Origin: Streptomyces sp. L-9-10
Lineage (GTDB): Bacteria > Actinomycetota > Actinomycetes > Streptomycetales > Streptomycetaceae
Length of the DNA: 64,000 nucleotides
Direction: 5' to 3'
Assembly (NCBI RefSeq): GCF_004151105.1
Contig: NZ_PHRF01000095.1
Span: 643,902-707,901 of the forward strand
Both the position numbers and the translations under genes were made by a program. The notes beneath the pieces are model-generated. The model ran no database searches. It had not been told where the DNA came from and worked only from the letters and a program-made list of their open reading frames with translations. Shown here one piece after another: positions 1 through 9,580 of the stretch (position 1 is its first letter; each line of letters starts with the position of its first letter).

Positions 1-164
1 CGGACAAGCTGGTGGCCGCCGCGCTGGCGGACCTGGCGCGCGGAAAGACCGTGTCCGTACCGGATCCGCGCTACAAGGCGCTGATGGGAGCGGTGAAGCT
101 GGCTCCGCGCGGACTGCTGGGCGGGATCAGCTCGAAGACGGGCCGCAAGTACGGCCCGTCGTAG
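1..164 (+). CDS. Short-chain dehydrogenase, 3' end only
   Basis: Only the last 53 codons are visible; the reading frame begins at base 3 and ends at a TAG at 162-164. The C-terminal peptide (ending SSKTGRKYGPS, with an earlier SVPDPRYKAL stretch) resembles the tail of actinobacterial SDR oxidoreductases that lie next to groEL1. The Rossmann fold and catalytic Tyr-Lys are outside the window, so the assignment rests on the tail and on context. It converges on groEL and shares the hairpin at 221-256 as a terminator. Confidence 0.5.
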   Translation, partial: DKLVAAALADLARGKTVSVPDPRYKALMGAVKLAPRGLLGGISSKTGRKYGPS

Positions 165-170
165 GCGCCG

Positions 171-204
171 CCGGTTGACGGCCCGCCGGTTGACACCGGT
201 TGAC
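171..204. repeat. Three direct copies of ccggttgac
   Basis: The 9-mer ccggttgac occurs at 171-179, 186-194 and 196-204, between the SDR stop codon and the terminator hairpin. Spacing is irregular (15 then 10 bases). No function is evident; it is probably a short slippage-type repeat. Confidence 0.6.
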
Positions 205-220
205 GCCGCCGGAACGCGCC

Positions 221-256
221 GAGGCCCGGCACCCCCGCGAAGGGGTGCCGGGCCTC
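221..256. terminator. Bidirectional terminator between SDR and groEL
   Basis: A perfect 15-bp inverted repeat (221-235 gaggcccggcacccc, 242-256) with a 6-base loop lies between two convergent genes. There is no U-run on either side, which is common for Streptomyces terminators. Confidence 0.8.
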
Positions 257-286
257 GGTGCGTTCGTCCGGCAGGACGTCTGTGCC

Positions 287-1912
<1,626 letters not shown>

Positions 1913-1937
1913 GGGAGCTTCTCTGTCCTCTCAATGA

Positions 1938-1985
1938 ACTGCGCCCCTGTCCGCCCGGCAATCGCAGGGGGGCCAGGGGCGCAGT
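1938..1985 (-). other. Intercistronic hairpin between groES and groEL
   Basis: A perfect 12-bp inverted repeat (1938-1949 actgcgcccctg, 1974-1985) with a 24-base loop sits in the groES-groEL gap. It has no U-tract, so it is more likely an mRNA processing or partial attenuation signal, which could give different groES and groEL levels. Confidence 0.6.
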
Positions 1986-2004
1986 CCAAAAGCAATTAGG
2001 TGAA

Positions 2005-2313
2005 TTACTTCTCGATGATCGCGAGTACGTCGCGAGCCGAGAGGACGAGGTATTCCTCGCCGCTGTACTTCACTTCGGTGCCGCCGTACTTGCTGTACAG
2101 AACGACGTCGCCGACGGAGACGTCGAGCGGAAGCCGCTCGCCGTTCTCGAATCGGCCCGGGCCCACAGCCAGGACGACGCCCTCCTGGGGCTTCTCCTTG
2201 GCGGTGTCCGGGATAACCAGGCCAGAGGCCGTGGTCTGCTCGGCGTCGAGCGGCTGGACCACAATGCGGTCCTCGAGCGGCTTGATGGCAACCTTGGTGC
2301 TGGCGGTCGTCAC
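2005..2313 (-). CDS. groES: 10 kDa co-chaperonin GroES
   Basis: 102 residues; caps the GroEL ring during substrate folding. The N-terminal VAIKPLEDRIVVQPL motif, the mobile loop around TASGLVIPDTAKEKPQEG and the C-terminal EEYLVLSARDVLAIIEK are typical. ATG at 2313 has a strong upstream AGGGGGAGGTCGG ribosome binding site. First gene of the groES-groEL operon, with two CIRCE operators at 2413-2486. Confidence 0.98.
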   Translation of the reverse strand: MTTASTKVAIKPLEDRIVVQPLDAEQTTASGLVIPDTAKEKPQEGVVLAVGPGRFENGERLPLDVSVGDVVLYSKYGGTEVKYSGEEYLVLSARDVLAIIEK

Positions 2314-2412
2314 GATCCGACCTCCCCCTTCGGAGATCTCACGGGGTTAACTGTCTGAGGGTGGCGACCAGATAGATCCGTCGTCGCGGGTGCCGGACCT
2401 GCCAGTCGCGCT

Positions 2413-2439
2413 TTGGCACTCTCCAGTGGGGAGTGCCAG
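2413..2439. promoter_or_regulatory. CIRCE operator, promoter-distal copy
   Basis: TTGGCACTC - 9 bases - GAGTGCCAG (2413-2421 and 2431-2439) matches the CIRCE consensus TTAGCACTC-N9-GAGTGCTAA that is bound by the heat-shock repressor HrcA. It lies just downstream of the predicted transcription start of groES. Confidence 0.93.
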
Positions 2440-2446
2440 ACCTGAG

Positions 2447-2474
2447 ACTATGACTGCGATTAGCACTCGGTCAA
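2447..2474 (-). promoter_or_regulatory. Predicted groES-groEL promoter
   Basis: On the minus strand a -35 TTGACC (2469-2474) and a -10 CATAGT (2447-2452) are separated by 16 bases. The -35 falls in the spacer of the upstream CIRCE copy and transcription would begin between the two copies, so bound HrcA should block initiation. Confidence 0.6.
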
Positions 2475-2486
2475 GCGGAGTGCCAA
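2460..2486. promoter_or_regulatory. CIRCE operator, promoter-proximal copy
   Basis: TTAGCACTC - 9 bases - GAGTGCCAA (2460-2468 and 2478-2486), one mismatch from the HrcA consensus. The spacer contains the -35 element of the groES promoter. Twin CIRCE copies in front of groES-groEL1 are known from Streptomyces. Confidence 0.95.
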
Positions 2487-2515
2487 TGAGCGCGGTCGTG
2501 GCGGATCTTTCCCAC

Positions 2516-2968
2516 CTACGGAAACGCGGCTCCGGGGGCCGGGGTTCCGTACGAACCCGGCAGGACCGAGGGGCAGTGCCGGAGCGGTGGCGACGGCGGC
2601 GAGGGCGTGGACAGCAGCGGGGACGGCGGCGCGATCGGGTGCGCGAGCGGCGGTGCCGGCGACGGCGCGGGCGACATCTCGTGCAGCCCGCAGACGGGGC
2701 GTACGGGAGCGCCCGGCCCGGACGGGTCCACGGACGCGCCCGTGGACGGGTCCGTGGACGGGGTCATCGATCCCGGGCCCGGCCCCGGCAGCGGCACGGG
2801 CACCCGGGACGGGACCGAGTCGTGCGGGCTCACCCCCTGCGCCGCCTTGCGGCCGAGCCGTTCGATCGGGTCCATCGGGTCCATCGCGTCGGCCGACTGC
2901 GCGCAGCCGGCCGCGAGGAGCGCACCGGCGGCCAGCACCCCGGCCAGCAGCCGGTGCGCGGGTCTCAT
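2516..2968 (-). CDS. Small proline-rich lipoprotein, function unknown
   Basis: 150 residues from the ATG at 2968, whose ATGA overlaps the stop of the deacetylase gene, so translation is probably coupled. The N-terminus MRPAHRLLAGVLAAGALLAAGC is a lipoprotein signal peptide with lipobox LAAGC, predicting a lipid-anchored outer-face protein. The mature part starts with a short conserved-looking DPIERLGRKAAQG segment and then becomes a low-complexity Pro/Ser/Gly tail, with two further Cys residues. An upstream in-frame ATG at 3058 was rejected because it would bury the signal peptide. The partner of the deacetylase in envelope metabolism is an inference from the overlap only. Confidence 0.65.
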   Translation of the reverse strand: MRPAHRLLAGVLAAGALLAAGCAQSADAMDPMDPIERLGRKAAQGVSPHDSVPSRVPVPLPGPGPGSMTPSTDPSTGASVDPSGPGAPVRPVCGLHEMSPAPSPAPPLAHPIAPPSPLLSTPSPPSPPLRHCPSVLPGSYGTPAPGAAFP

Positions 2969-3921
2969 ACGTAGTCCTCCAGCTTGCCGACGGCGTATCC
3001 CTTGTCCGTGACGACCTTCATCACATGGCGGATCATGTCGGGCATGGTGCCCTTCCACTCGTCCCGCCCGCGGAAGTGGGTCAGGATGATGTCACCGGGG
3101 TGCATGTCCCGGTCCCACTCGCGCCACTCCATGTGGTCGGGATACGCCTCGGACGCCCAGATCGGCGCGGCCTTGATCCCGCACTCCTTGGCGGCGCGCA
3201 GCGTGTCGGCGTTGTAGTTGCCGTACGGCGGCCGGAAGAGCGTGGGCCGCTTCCCGTAGTTCTTCTCCAGCAGGTCCTGCTGGCCGCAGATCTCCCGCTT
3301 CTGCTCCTCGTACGACAGGCCGGGCATGTACGGGTGGTTGAGGGTGTGGTTCTGGATGGCGACCCCGCGGTCCCGCATCTGCTTGAAGTAGCCGTAGTTG
3401 TCATTGATGACGTAATCGCTGAGGAAAGCGGTGTACGGGATCTTCAGCTCGCTCATCATCCGCAGCAGTTCGGGGTCCTTCTCCGAGCCGTCGTCCATCG
3501 TCAGGAAGACGACCTTCTTGCCGTCGACCGGGACGGTGGTGAACAGCGGTGGCAGGTCCTCACCGCCCTCGACCTCGAAGCCCTCGCGCGTGCTGATGTC
3601 CGGCTTGACCGCGGGCGGCCGGGGCGCGGGCAGGGGGGTGCTCGCGAGCCCCCACTTCTTCGCCGCGACCGCGCGCACGGCCTGCGTGCGGCGTACGTTC
3701 TCGGGCGCGTAGAGCGCGTCCAGTTCGGCCGCCTTCAGCTCGTGCGGCGCCCCGGCGGCGGCCTGGCCCGGCTTCCCGGCGGCGGACGCGCCGTGCGCGG
3801 ACTTCACCGGTTCGCCGGATCCGGCGGCGCATCCCGAGCCGAGGGCGGCGACCAGCAGTGTGACCAGGACCGTACGGCCGCGCCATCGTCCGCATCCCGG
3901 TGCACGGTATGCGGCTTGCAT
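2965..3921 (-). CDS. Polysaccharide deacetylase, NodB-type lipoprotein
   Basis: Family CE4 deacetylase acting on N-acetyl groups of a cell-wall glycan. From the ATG at 3921 the protein is 318 residues with a signal peptide ending in lipobox LGSGC. The NodB domain covers about residues 130-310: motif 1 VVFLTMDDG with the catalytic and metal-binding Asp pair, motif 2 HTLNHP (metal His residues), motif 3 FRPPYGNYN, and a late DIILTHF motif. Longer starts at 3954 and 4038 are possible but would put the signal peptide inside the protein. It is transcribed with the small lipoprotein downstream (ATGA overlap) and is divergent from the methyltransferase gene at 4038. Confidence 0.88.
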   Translation of the reverse strand: MQAAYRAPGCGRWRGRTVLVTLLVAALGSGCAAGSGEPVKSAHGASAAGKPGQAAAGAPHELKAAELDALYAPENVRRTQAVRAVAAKKWGLASTPLPAPRPPAVKPDISTREGFEVEGGEDLPPLFTTVPVDGKKVVFLTMDDGSEKDPELLRMMSELKIPYTAFLSDYVINDNYGYFKQMRDRGVAIQNHTLNHPYMPGLSYEEQKREICGQQDLLEKNYGKRPTLFRPPYGNYNADTLRAAKECGIKAAPIWASEAYPDHMEWREWDRDMHPGDIILTHFRGRDEWKGTMPDMIRHVMKVVTDKGYAVGKLEDYV

Positions 3922-4037
3922 GATCGTTTCTTCTTTTTGTCGTACTAGCTGCATGGCGTCGCATCCTGTCAGCGCGCGGAGCCTCCGCGCGCCCGACACC
4001 GCCGCCCCGGCGCGTACCGTCCCCCGGCTGGCCCACA

Positions 4038-5348
4038 ATGGACCGGGTGACCGACCGCGCCTCCTCTCCCGCCGCCTCGCCCCCTCCCGTTCCGGCTCCT
4101 CCCACGCCGCTCCTCGCGCCCCTCCTCTCCGCCGAGGGACAGGCCCTGCTCGCCGAACTGCGCGACCACGATCCGGCCCAGGAACTCGCCCTCGCCACGC
4201 GGCTGCGCCGTGAACACCCGGCCGAGCTGGTGTCGGCGGCGCTGGCGCAGGCGCGGCTGCGCCAGCGCGCGGTGGCGAAGTTCGGCGCGGAGGACGCGTA
4301 CCGCATGTACTTCACGCCGAACGGTGTCGAGCAGGCCACGCGCGGCAGCGTCGCCGCCCACCGGGCCGCCCGGTTCCGCGCCCTCGCACCGGGCGCCCGG
4401 GTCACGGACCTCTGCTGCGGCATCGGCGGCGACGCGATCGAGCTGGCCCGCGCGGGCCTCGCCGTGACCGGGGTCGATCTCGACCCGCTGACCTGCGAGA
4501 TCGCCCTCACCAATGTGCGCACCCTGGTGCCGGACGGCCCGCCCGTCGCGGTGACCCGGGCGGATGTCCTGGAGTACGACACGACCGGGGCCGGCGCCCT
4601 CTTCATCGACCCCGCGCGGCGCGGCGGCCGGGGCAGGATCTTCGATCCGGAGGCGTACTCACCGCCGCTGTCCTGGGCGGTCGACGCGGTACGCGGAACC
4701 GGCGCGGGCGCGGTCAAGATCGCGCCCGGCATCCCGCACGAACTGATCCCCGACGACTTCGAGGCCGAGTGGATCTCGGACGGCGGTGACGTGAAGGAAG
4801 CCGTGCTCTGGCACCGGCGCGAGGCCGAGCGCGGGCGCGGGGATGCGAACAGGGACGACGGGGACGGAGTCGGGCGCGGGGGCCAGGAGAGCGTCGTCCC
4901 CGGTACGCGCCGTGCCACCCTCCTGCCCTCCGGCGCCACCCTCATCGGCCGCGGTCTGCCCGACCCGGCGGTGCGGCCGGTCGGGCGTTTCCTGTACGAG
5001 CCGGACGGCGCCGTCATCCGCGCGCATCTGGTCGCCGAGGTCGCCGAGGACCTGGACGGCGGGCTGATCGACGAGACGATCGCGTACATCACGGCCGACG
5101 AACCGCGCCCGACCGCGTTCGCCACGGCCTACGAGATCACCGACCAACTCCCCTTCGGGCTCAAGAAGCTGAAGGCTCTGTTGCGCGAGCGCGAGGTCGG
5201 CGTGCTCACCGTGAAGAAGCGCGGCTCGGCAGTGGAGCCCGAGGAGTTGCGCCGGCGCCTCAAACTCAGAGGTCCCCACGCGACGACGGTCTTCCTCACC
5301 AGGGTCGCGGGCGCGCCGACGATGCTCATAGGTCATCCGGTCGCGTAG
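4038..5348 (+). CDS. Class I SAM methyltransferase with THUMP-like C-terminus
   Basis: 436 residues. A Pro/Ala-rich N-terminus and a helical region (about 30-120) precede a Rossmann methyltransferase domain with SAM motif I VTDLCCGIGGDAIELA (about residues 121-136) and the acidic VTGVDLDPLTCEIA after it. FIDPARRGGRGR around 190-200 is the post-motif typical of this actinobacterial family. The C-terminal 100 residues match the THUMP-like domain found in these proteins, suggesting an RNA substrate, but none is proven. The start ATG at 4038 is chosen because the gene begins immediately beside the divergent deacetylase; a start a few codons in is also possible. Confidence 0.8.
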   Translation: MDRVTDRASSPAASPPPVPAPPTPLLAPLLSAEGQALLAELRDHDPAQELALATRLRREHPAELVSAALAQARLRQRAVAKFGAEDAYRMYFTPNGVEQATRGSVAAHRAARFRALAPGARVTDLCCGIGGDAIELARAGLAVTGVDLDPLTCEIALTNVRTLVPDGPPVAVTRADVLEYDTTGAGALFIDPARRGGRGRIFDPEAYSPPLSWAVDAVRGTGAGAVKIAPGIPHELIPDDFEAEWISDGGDVKEAVLWHRREAERGRGDANRDDGDGVGRGGQESVVPGTRRATLLPSGATLIGRGLPDPAVRPVGRFLYEPDGAVIRAHLVAEVAEDLDGGLIDETIAYITADEPRPTAFATAYEITDQLPFGLKKLKALLREREVGVLTVKKRGSAVEPEELRRRLKLRGPHATTVFLTRVAGAPTMLIGHPVA

Positions 5349-5410
5349 GCCTCGCGTGCCCGCCCGGGTCAGCTCCGGCCCGTCGACTCCGGCCCGTCAG
5401 TTCAGGTCCG

Positions 5411-5776
5411 TCAGTTCAGGTCCGTCAGCTCGTCCGCGTAGATCTGTGAGAGCGGCTGCGGGCCGATGTACTGCTGGCAGTTGCACTGCCGGCGCTCGTA
5501 CCGCAGGGGCTTCTTGTTCTCGTCCCACTCCATCGGCACCTCCACGTCCTCGTGGCACTTGCCCCGCCGGTCGTGCTTCGCCAGATGGTGCGAGCAGCCG
5601 CACACGGGCTCCGGGGGCTTGTTGGCCTGCTCGATGGCCAGCCGTTCGTGCTCCTGGAGCTTGAGGCGCTCAATTCTTCGTTCGTGCCGGGTCCGCAACG
5701 CTGTACGGCCCGTGTCGGTCATCCAGCCGAAGCCGCCCACGAGGAAGAAGACGAAAATCCACCAAACCCATTCCAT
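5411..5776 (-). CDS. Membrane-anchored Cys/His-rich small protein
   Basis: 121 residues from ATG at 5776, preceded by a GGGGCGG ribosome binding site; a longer frame to 5911 has no site and was rejected. One N-terminal membrane segment (MEWVWWIFVFFLVGGFGW) is followed by a charged helix and a C-terminal domain with CGCSHHLAKH, a single Cys in GKCHE, and CNCQQYIG. This Cys/His pattern looks like a metal-binding module that recurs in uncharacterised actinobacterial proteins. The domain would face the cytoplasm if the N-terminus is outside. No function is known. Confidence 0.8.
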   Translation of the reverse strand: MEWVWWIFVFFLVGGFGWMTDTGRTALRTRHERRIERLKLQEHERLAIEQANKPPEPVCGCSHHLAKHDRRGKCHEDVEVPMEWDENKKPLRYERRQCNCQQYIGPQPLSQIYADELTDLN

Positions 5777-5847
5777 CCGCCGCCCCTTAACCCTGAATGG
5801 CGCATGCGTTCCCTCTTCAGGATAGGACGGACACGGTAAGACCGGCC

Positions 5848-6507
5848 TCAGCGATGCGCGCCTCCGCCGCCACGGATCAGCGCCGGCCTCATCAACCGCC
5901 CTGACCAGCACTGATGCCTGACCGACGGGACCAGCCCGAGCAGACCGGTCACCAGGAGGGTCCCGCCGAGCCCCAGCGCGTACGCCGTCTCACCCAGCGT
6001 GACCGATTCGCGGCCGGTCGCGCCCCCGCTCACGGCCTCGGCCAGGGCCCGGCCCGTCGCCCACACCCCCACCAGACACAGCAGCACCGAGGGCAGCAGC
6101 CACATCACGGACCGCCGGTGCGCGCCCACACGGAGGTCCGTCACACGTTCCGGGGCCGACTCCGCCCAGGCGGCCAGCCGCTCCCGTATGAGACGGCCCC
6201 GGCTCAGCCAGAAGCCGACCGCGACCGCCGCCGGGACCAGGAGGACCGCCGCGAGGCCCAGCAGGACCACTCCGGTCATCAGACCGAGACCGCCGCCCTC
6301 GAAGCTCTGGATCGCCGCCCCGACGGCCGCCCAGCCGACCACGGCGAGCGCCCCTGCCAGCCAGAGCGCCACCAGGCGTCCGAGGGAGAGACCGCGTCTG
6401 CTCAGCTCCACCATGGCCTCGGCCCGCTCGGCGAGCCGCGCGGCGTGATCGGGCCACGGGCCCGGCTCCTCGGGCGGGGGCGGCGGCAGCGGAGCGCGGC
6501 TGATCAT
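5848..6507 (-). CDS. Four-helix membrane protein, unknown function
   Basis: 219 residues. A proline-rich N-terminus and an amphipathic stretch are followed by four predicted membrane helices (about residues 45-68, 75-101, 133-150, 172-195) and a short basic C-terminus. No enzyme motif was recognised. Upstream of the 121-residue membrane protein on the same strand, with 71 bp between them; a joint transcript is possible. Confidence 0.72.
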   Translation of the reverse strand: MISRAPLPPPPPEEPGPWPDHAARLAERAEAMVELSRRGLSLGRLVALWLAGALAVVGWAAVGAAIQSFEGGGLGLMTGVVLLGLAAVLLVPAAVAVGFWLSRGRLIRERLAAWAESAPERVTDLRVGAHRRSVMWLLPSVLLCLVGVWATGRALAEAVSGGATGRESVTLGETAYALGLGGTLLVTGLLGLVPSVRHQCWSGRLMRPALIRGGGGAHR

Positions 6508-6601
6508 TCGCCAGAGGTTAGCGGTGCGCAGCGGCGCCGACGGAGCGGGGTCGGACGCGGGGCCCGGCGAGGCGCCAGGGGCCCCGCGCGGGCGGGTCCG
6601 G

Positions 6602-7414
6602 TCAGACCTGTTCCGTCGGCCTGATCAGCATCTCGTTGACCGCCACCCGGCGCGGCCGGGTCACGATGTACTCGATCGCGTCCGCGATGTCCTCCGGCCG
6701 CAGGCTCTCCATCCCGCCGTACCAGGCCTCGATGGTGTCGCGCACCCCGTCCCCGAGGTGGTGGGTCAGCTCCGTGACCACCGCGCCCGGCTCCACCGCG
6801 CTCACCCGTACGTGCTTGCCCGCCAGCTCCTGGCGCAGCGCCTCGCTGACCGCCGCCACCCCGAACTTCGTCAGGTTGTAGACCGCCGCTCCGGCGGTGG
6901 CCACCCGTCCCGCGACGGAGCTGATGTTCACCAGGTCGGCGACCCCGCGCGGCCCGTCGGCGGCGGCCGACACCAGGTGCGGCAGCGCGGTGTGCGTCAC
7001 GCGGAGCAGCGCCGACAGATTGAGGTCGACCATCCGCTGCCACTCCGTGACCGGGGTGTCCAGCGCGGGCCCGAGCAGCATCACGCCCGCGTTGTTCACG
7101 ACGGTGTCCAGGCGGCCCAGTTCCTGCACGGCCCGGGTGACGACCGCCTCGCCCTCGCCCGCCCGGGTGATGTCCGCGCCGAACGCGTGCGCGCTGCCGC
7201 CCGCGTCCCGGATACGGGCCACGAGATCGTCGAGCCGGTCCTTCCGGCGGGCCACGACGGCGACCGACGCGCCCTCGGCGGCCAGGGACAGGGCCGTCGC
7301 CTCACCGATACCGCTGCTCGCGCCGGTGACCAGCGCGACCGTTCCGTCCAAGCGTCCGCTCATGTTCTGTTCCGCTCTCTTTCCCTCTGGGTCCGTCGCG
7401 TCCGTAGTCATCAT
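6602..7414 (-). CDS. SDR family NAD(P)-dependent oxidoreductase
   Basis: 270 residues, classical SDR. Cofactor motif TGASSGIG near residue 32, the NNAG motif, and catalytic Ser ... YNLTK are present; substrate is unknown. Two ATG codons in tandem (7414, 7411) overlap the stop of the aldo/keto reductase gene (ATGATGA), so it is translated by coupling; a third possible start at 7363 lies directly before the fold. With the reductase it forms a two-gene operon that faces an MmyB-like regulator, an arrangement in which the regulator commonly controls the oxidoreductases. Confidence 0.9.
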   Translation of the reverse strand: MMTTDATDPEGKRAEQNMSGRLDGTVALVTGASSGIGEATALSLAAEGASVAVVARRKDRLDDLVARIRDAGGSAHAFGADITRAGEGEAVVTRAVQELGRLDTVVNNAGVMLLGPALDTPVTEWQRMVDLNLSALLRVTHTALPHLVSAAADGPRGVADLVNISSVAGRVATAGAAVYNLTKFGVAAVSEALRQELAGKHVRVSAVEPGAVVTELTHHLGDGVRDTIEAWYGGMESLRPEDIADAIEYIVTRPRRVAVNEMLIRPTEQV

Positions 7415-8424
7415 TCGCGGGTGTCCGAGACCCAGTTCGGGTCGTCGTTGTCCGAGCGGCGCCCCACCACGCCCTCGGCCAGCCCGCTCAGCAGTCCCAG
7501 CTGCTCCCCGTCGAGAACGACGTCCAGCGATCCGATGTTCTCGTCGACCCGGGCGGCCCGCCGCGTACCGGGGATCGGCACCACCGGCAGTCCGAACCGC
7601 TCCCCCTGTGCACGGAGCCAGGCCAGCGCCACCTGCGCGGGGGTGGCGCCCAGCTCGGCCGCGAGGCCCCGGACCGCGCGTACGACGGCCTGGTTGCGGT
7701 CGAAGGCGTCCGCCGAGAAGCGGGGCAGCCCCGCGCGCCAGTCATCGGCCAGCGCGGCCCGGTCCGTGAGCGTGCCGGTGAGGAACCCGCGCCCCAGCGG
7801 GGAGTACGGGACGAACCCCACGCCCAGTTCGGCCGCCGTCGGCACCACCGCCCGCTCCACATCGCGGCTCCAGAGCGACCACTCGCTCTGCACGGCCGCG
7901 ATCGGATGCGTGGCGTGTGCCCGCCGCAGTTCGTCGGCGGTCACCTCGGACAGTCCCAGATGCCGGACCTTGCCCTGCGCGACCAGCTCCGCCATGGCCC
8001 CGACCGTCTCCTCGACGGGGACGGAGACATCGCGGCGGTGCAGGTAGTACAGATCGATGGTGCCGACGCCCAGCCGCTCCAGCGTCGCGTCCGCGGCGGC
8101 CCGTACGTACGCGGCGTCACCGCGCGTCGTCATCCCCTCCGTGCCCATGCCGGACTCGCCGAGGACGATGCCGAACTTGCTGGCCACGGTCACTTCCGCG
8201 CGCCGCTCGGCGAGGAGCCGTCCGACGAGGCGCTCGTTCTGTCCCGCGCCGTACACATCGGCCGTGTCGATGAACGTCACGCCACGGTCGAGCGCGTGGT
8301 GCAGGGTGGCCAGGGACTCCGACTCCTCGGCGTGGCCGTAGACCTCGGACAGGCCCATCGCTCCGTAGCCGAGCGCGCTGACCGCGAGCCCGTCGCCGAG
8401 TGTGGTGGTGGGGACGTGCGTCAT
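7411..8424 (-). CDS. Aldo/keto reductase
   Basis: 337 residues from ATG at 8424, which has an AAGGAA ribosome binding site 8 bases away; the frame extends to 8508 but without a site. NADPH-dependent carbonyl reductase of the (beta/alpha)8 barrel type. The catalytic tetrad is visible: Asp and Tyr in FIDTADVYGAGQNE, Lys in VTVASKFG and His in LYYLHRRD. The IPGTRR motif near the C-terminus is the cofactor-binding segment. First gene of the operon with the SDR, divergent from the regulator at 8651. Confidence 0.93.
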   Translation of the reverse strand: MTHVPTTTLGDGLAVSALGYGAMGLSEVYGHAEESESLATLHHALDRGVTFIDTADVYGAGQNERLVGRLLAERRAEVTVASKFGIVLGESGMGTEGMTTRGDAAYVRAAADATLERLGVGTIDLYYLHRRDVSVPVEETVGAMAELVAQGKVRHLGLSEVTADELRRAHATHPIAAVQSEWSLWSRDVERAVVPTAAELGVGFVPYSPLGRGFLTGTLTDRAALADDWRAGLPRFSADAFDRNQAVVRAVRGLAAELGATPAQVALAWLRAQGERFGLPVVPIPGTRRAARVDENIGSLDVVLDGEQLGLLSGLAEGVVGRRSDNDDPNWVSDTRE

Positions 8425-8589
8425 CGCTGTGTTCCTTGAGGGGTCGAAGAGGGGCTGGGGCTGGGGCGGAAGGGCTGGACGGTGCCGGCCGCCGCTCCTT
8501 CCACACAACCACCGCGCATCGCCTCCCGCACCACCTCGGCCGCACCCTGCCCGGACCGGACATGGCCGGACCCGGGCCCTCCCCGACCA

Positions 8590-8602
8590 GGTCTGACAGA
8601 CC
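8590..8602. promoter_or_regulatory. Perfect palindrome, candidate operator
   Basis: GGTCTGACAGACC is a perfect 13-bp palindrome in the 226-bp gap between the divergent reductase operon and the MmyB-like regulator, 50 bp upstream of the regulator's -10. Its place makes it the best candidate binding site of that regulator; binding is inferred only. Confidence 0.45.
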
Positions 8603-8637
8603 CACCTTCACCCGCCTGTACGTTCCACTCGTGCGGC

Positions 8638-8643
8638 TACAGT
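8638..8643 (+). promoter_or_regulatory. -10 element of a leaderless regulator transcript
   Basis: TACAGT ends 7 bases before the ATG at 8651 and no ribosome binding site is visible, so transcription probably starts at or next to the start codon. No convincing -35 was seen. Confidence 0.4.
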
Positions 8644-8650
8644 CGTACGA

Positions 8651-9547
8651 ATGGAGCGCAACGCGGAACTGCGGGATTTCCTCCGCACCAGGCGCGCCCG
8701 GATCACCCCGGAGCAGGCCGGCGTACAAGCGCATCCGGGCCCGCGCCGGGTGCCCGGTCTGCGGCGCGAGGAAGTGGCCTATCTGGCGGGCGTCAGCGCC
8801 GACTACTACGGACGCCTGGAGCAGGGCCGCCATCTCAACATCTCCGACAGCGTCCTGGACGCCGTCGCGCGCGCCCTGCGGCTGAACGCCGTCGAGCGCG
8901 ACCATCTCATCGAGCTGGCCAGGCCGCCCCGGGGCCACTCCCGCCGCAGATCACCCGCCACGCAGCGGATCAGGCCCGGACTGCTCGCCCTGCTGGCGAC
9001 CCTCGACCACGTACCGATGTTCCTGATCGGTCACCGGATGGACGTCCTCGCCTCCAACCAGCTGGCGCACGCGCTGCTCACCGATTTCGACGCGCTGCCC
9101 GCCGGTGAGCGCAACTTCGCCCGCTATGTCTTCCTCGACCCCACCGCGCGCGAGCGGTACGCGGAGTGGGCGGAGATGGCGGAGGACTGCGTCGCCAATC
9201 TGCGCCGCTACAGCGGCCTCTTCCCGCACGATCCCCGACTGGCCGCGCTGATCGGCGAGTTGTCCGTCCAGGACGCGGACTTCCGGCGCTGGTGGGCCGA
9301 TTACAACGTCCGGTACGCGACACACAGGACGAAGCATGTACGGCACCCCGCGGTCGGTGACCTGGTCCTCCACTGCGAGACGCTGACCTTCCCCGACGAG
9401 CCCGACCAGCTGCTCAACCTCCTCAGCCCCGAACCGGATTCGGCCTCGGCCCAGTCACTGCGGCTGCTCGGCTCCCTCAGCGCGCCCTCGGTTCCCGTGA
9501 ACGCTTCCGCGAGTGTCAGACGGACCGGGCAGGGCACGGCCGGGTAG
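8651..9547 (+). CDS. MmyB-like XRE-family transcriptional regulator
   Basis: 298 residues. The N-terminal helix-turn-helix (about residues 5-85, with GLRREEVAYLAGVSADYYGRLEQGR) is the XRE type seen in MmyB regulators, and the C-terminal part from about 110 to 275 is the MmyB ligand-binding domain (VPMFLIGHRMDVLASNQLA, ARYVFLDP, LLNLLSPEPDS). Such proteins sense lipid-like ligands and often sit beside SDR genes; here the SDR and aldo/keto reductase lie divergently upstream. It is probably leaderless. Confidence 0.9.
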   Translation: MERNAELRDFLRTRRARITPEQAGVQAHPGPRRVPGLRREEVAYLAGVSADYYGRLEQGRHLNISDSVLDAVARALRLNAVERDHLIELARPPRGHSRRRSPATQRIRPGLLALLATLDHVPMFLIGHRMDVLASNQLAHALLTDFDALPAGERNFARYVFLDPTARERYAEWAEMAEDCVANLRRYSGLFPHDPRLAALIGELSVQDADFRRWWADYNVRYATHRTKHVRHPAVGDLVLHCETLTFPDEPDQLLNLLSPEPDSASAQSLRLLGSLSAPSVPVNASASVRRTGQGTAG

Positions 9548-9580
9548 TTTCGGGGCGATCGAGCCGAACGAGGTCCGCCC

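Noticed and set aside
3560..5125. 521-codon minus-strand frame across the deacetylase and methyltransferase genes
   Set aside because: Overlaps the start regions of two divergent real genes in another frame; Ser/Arg-rich shadow.
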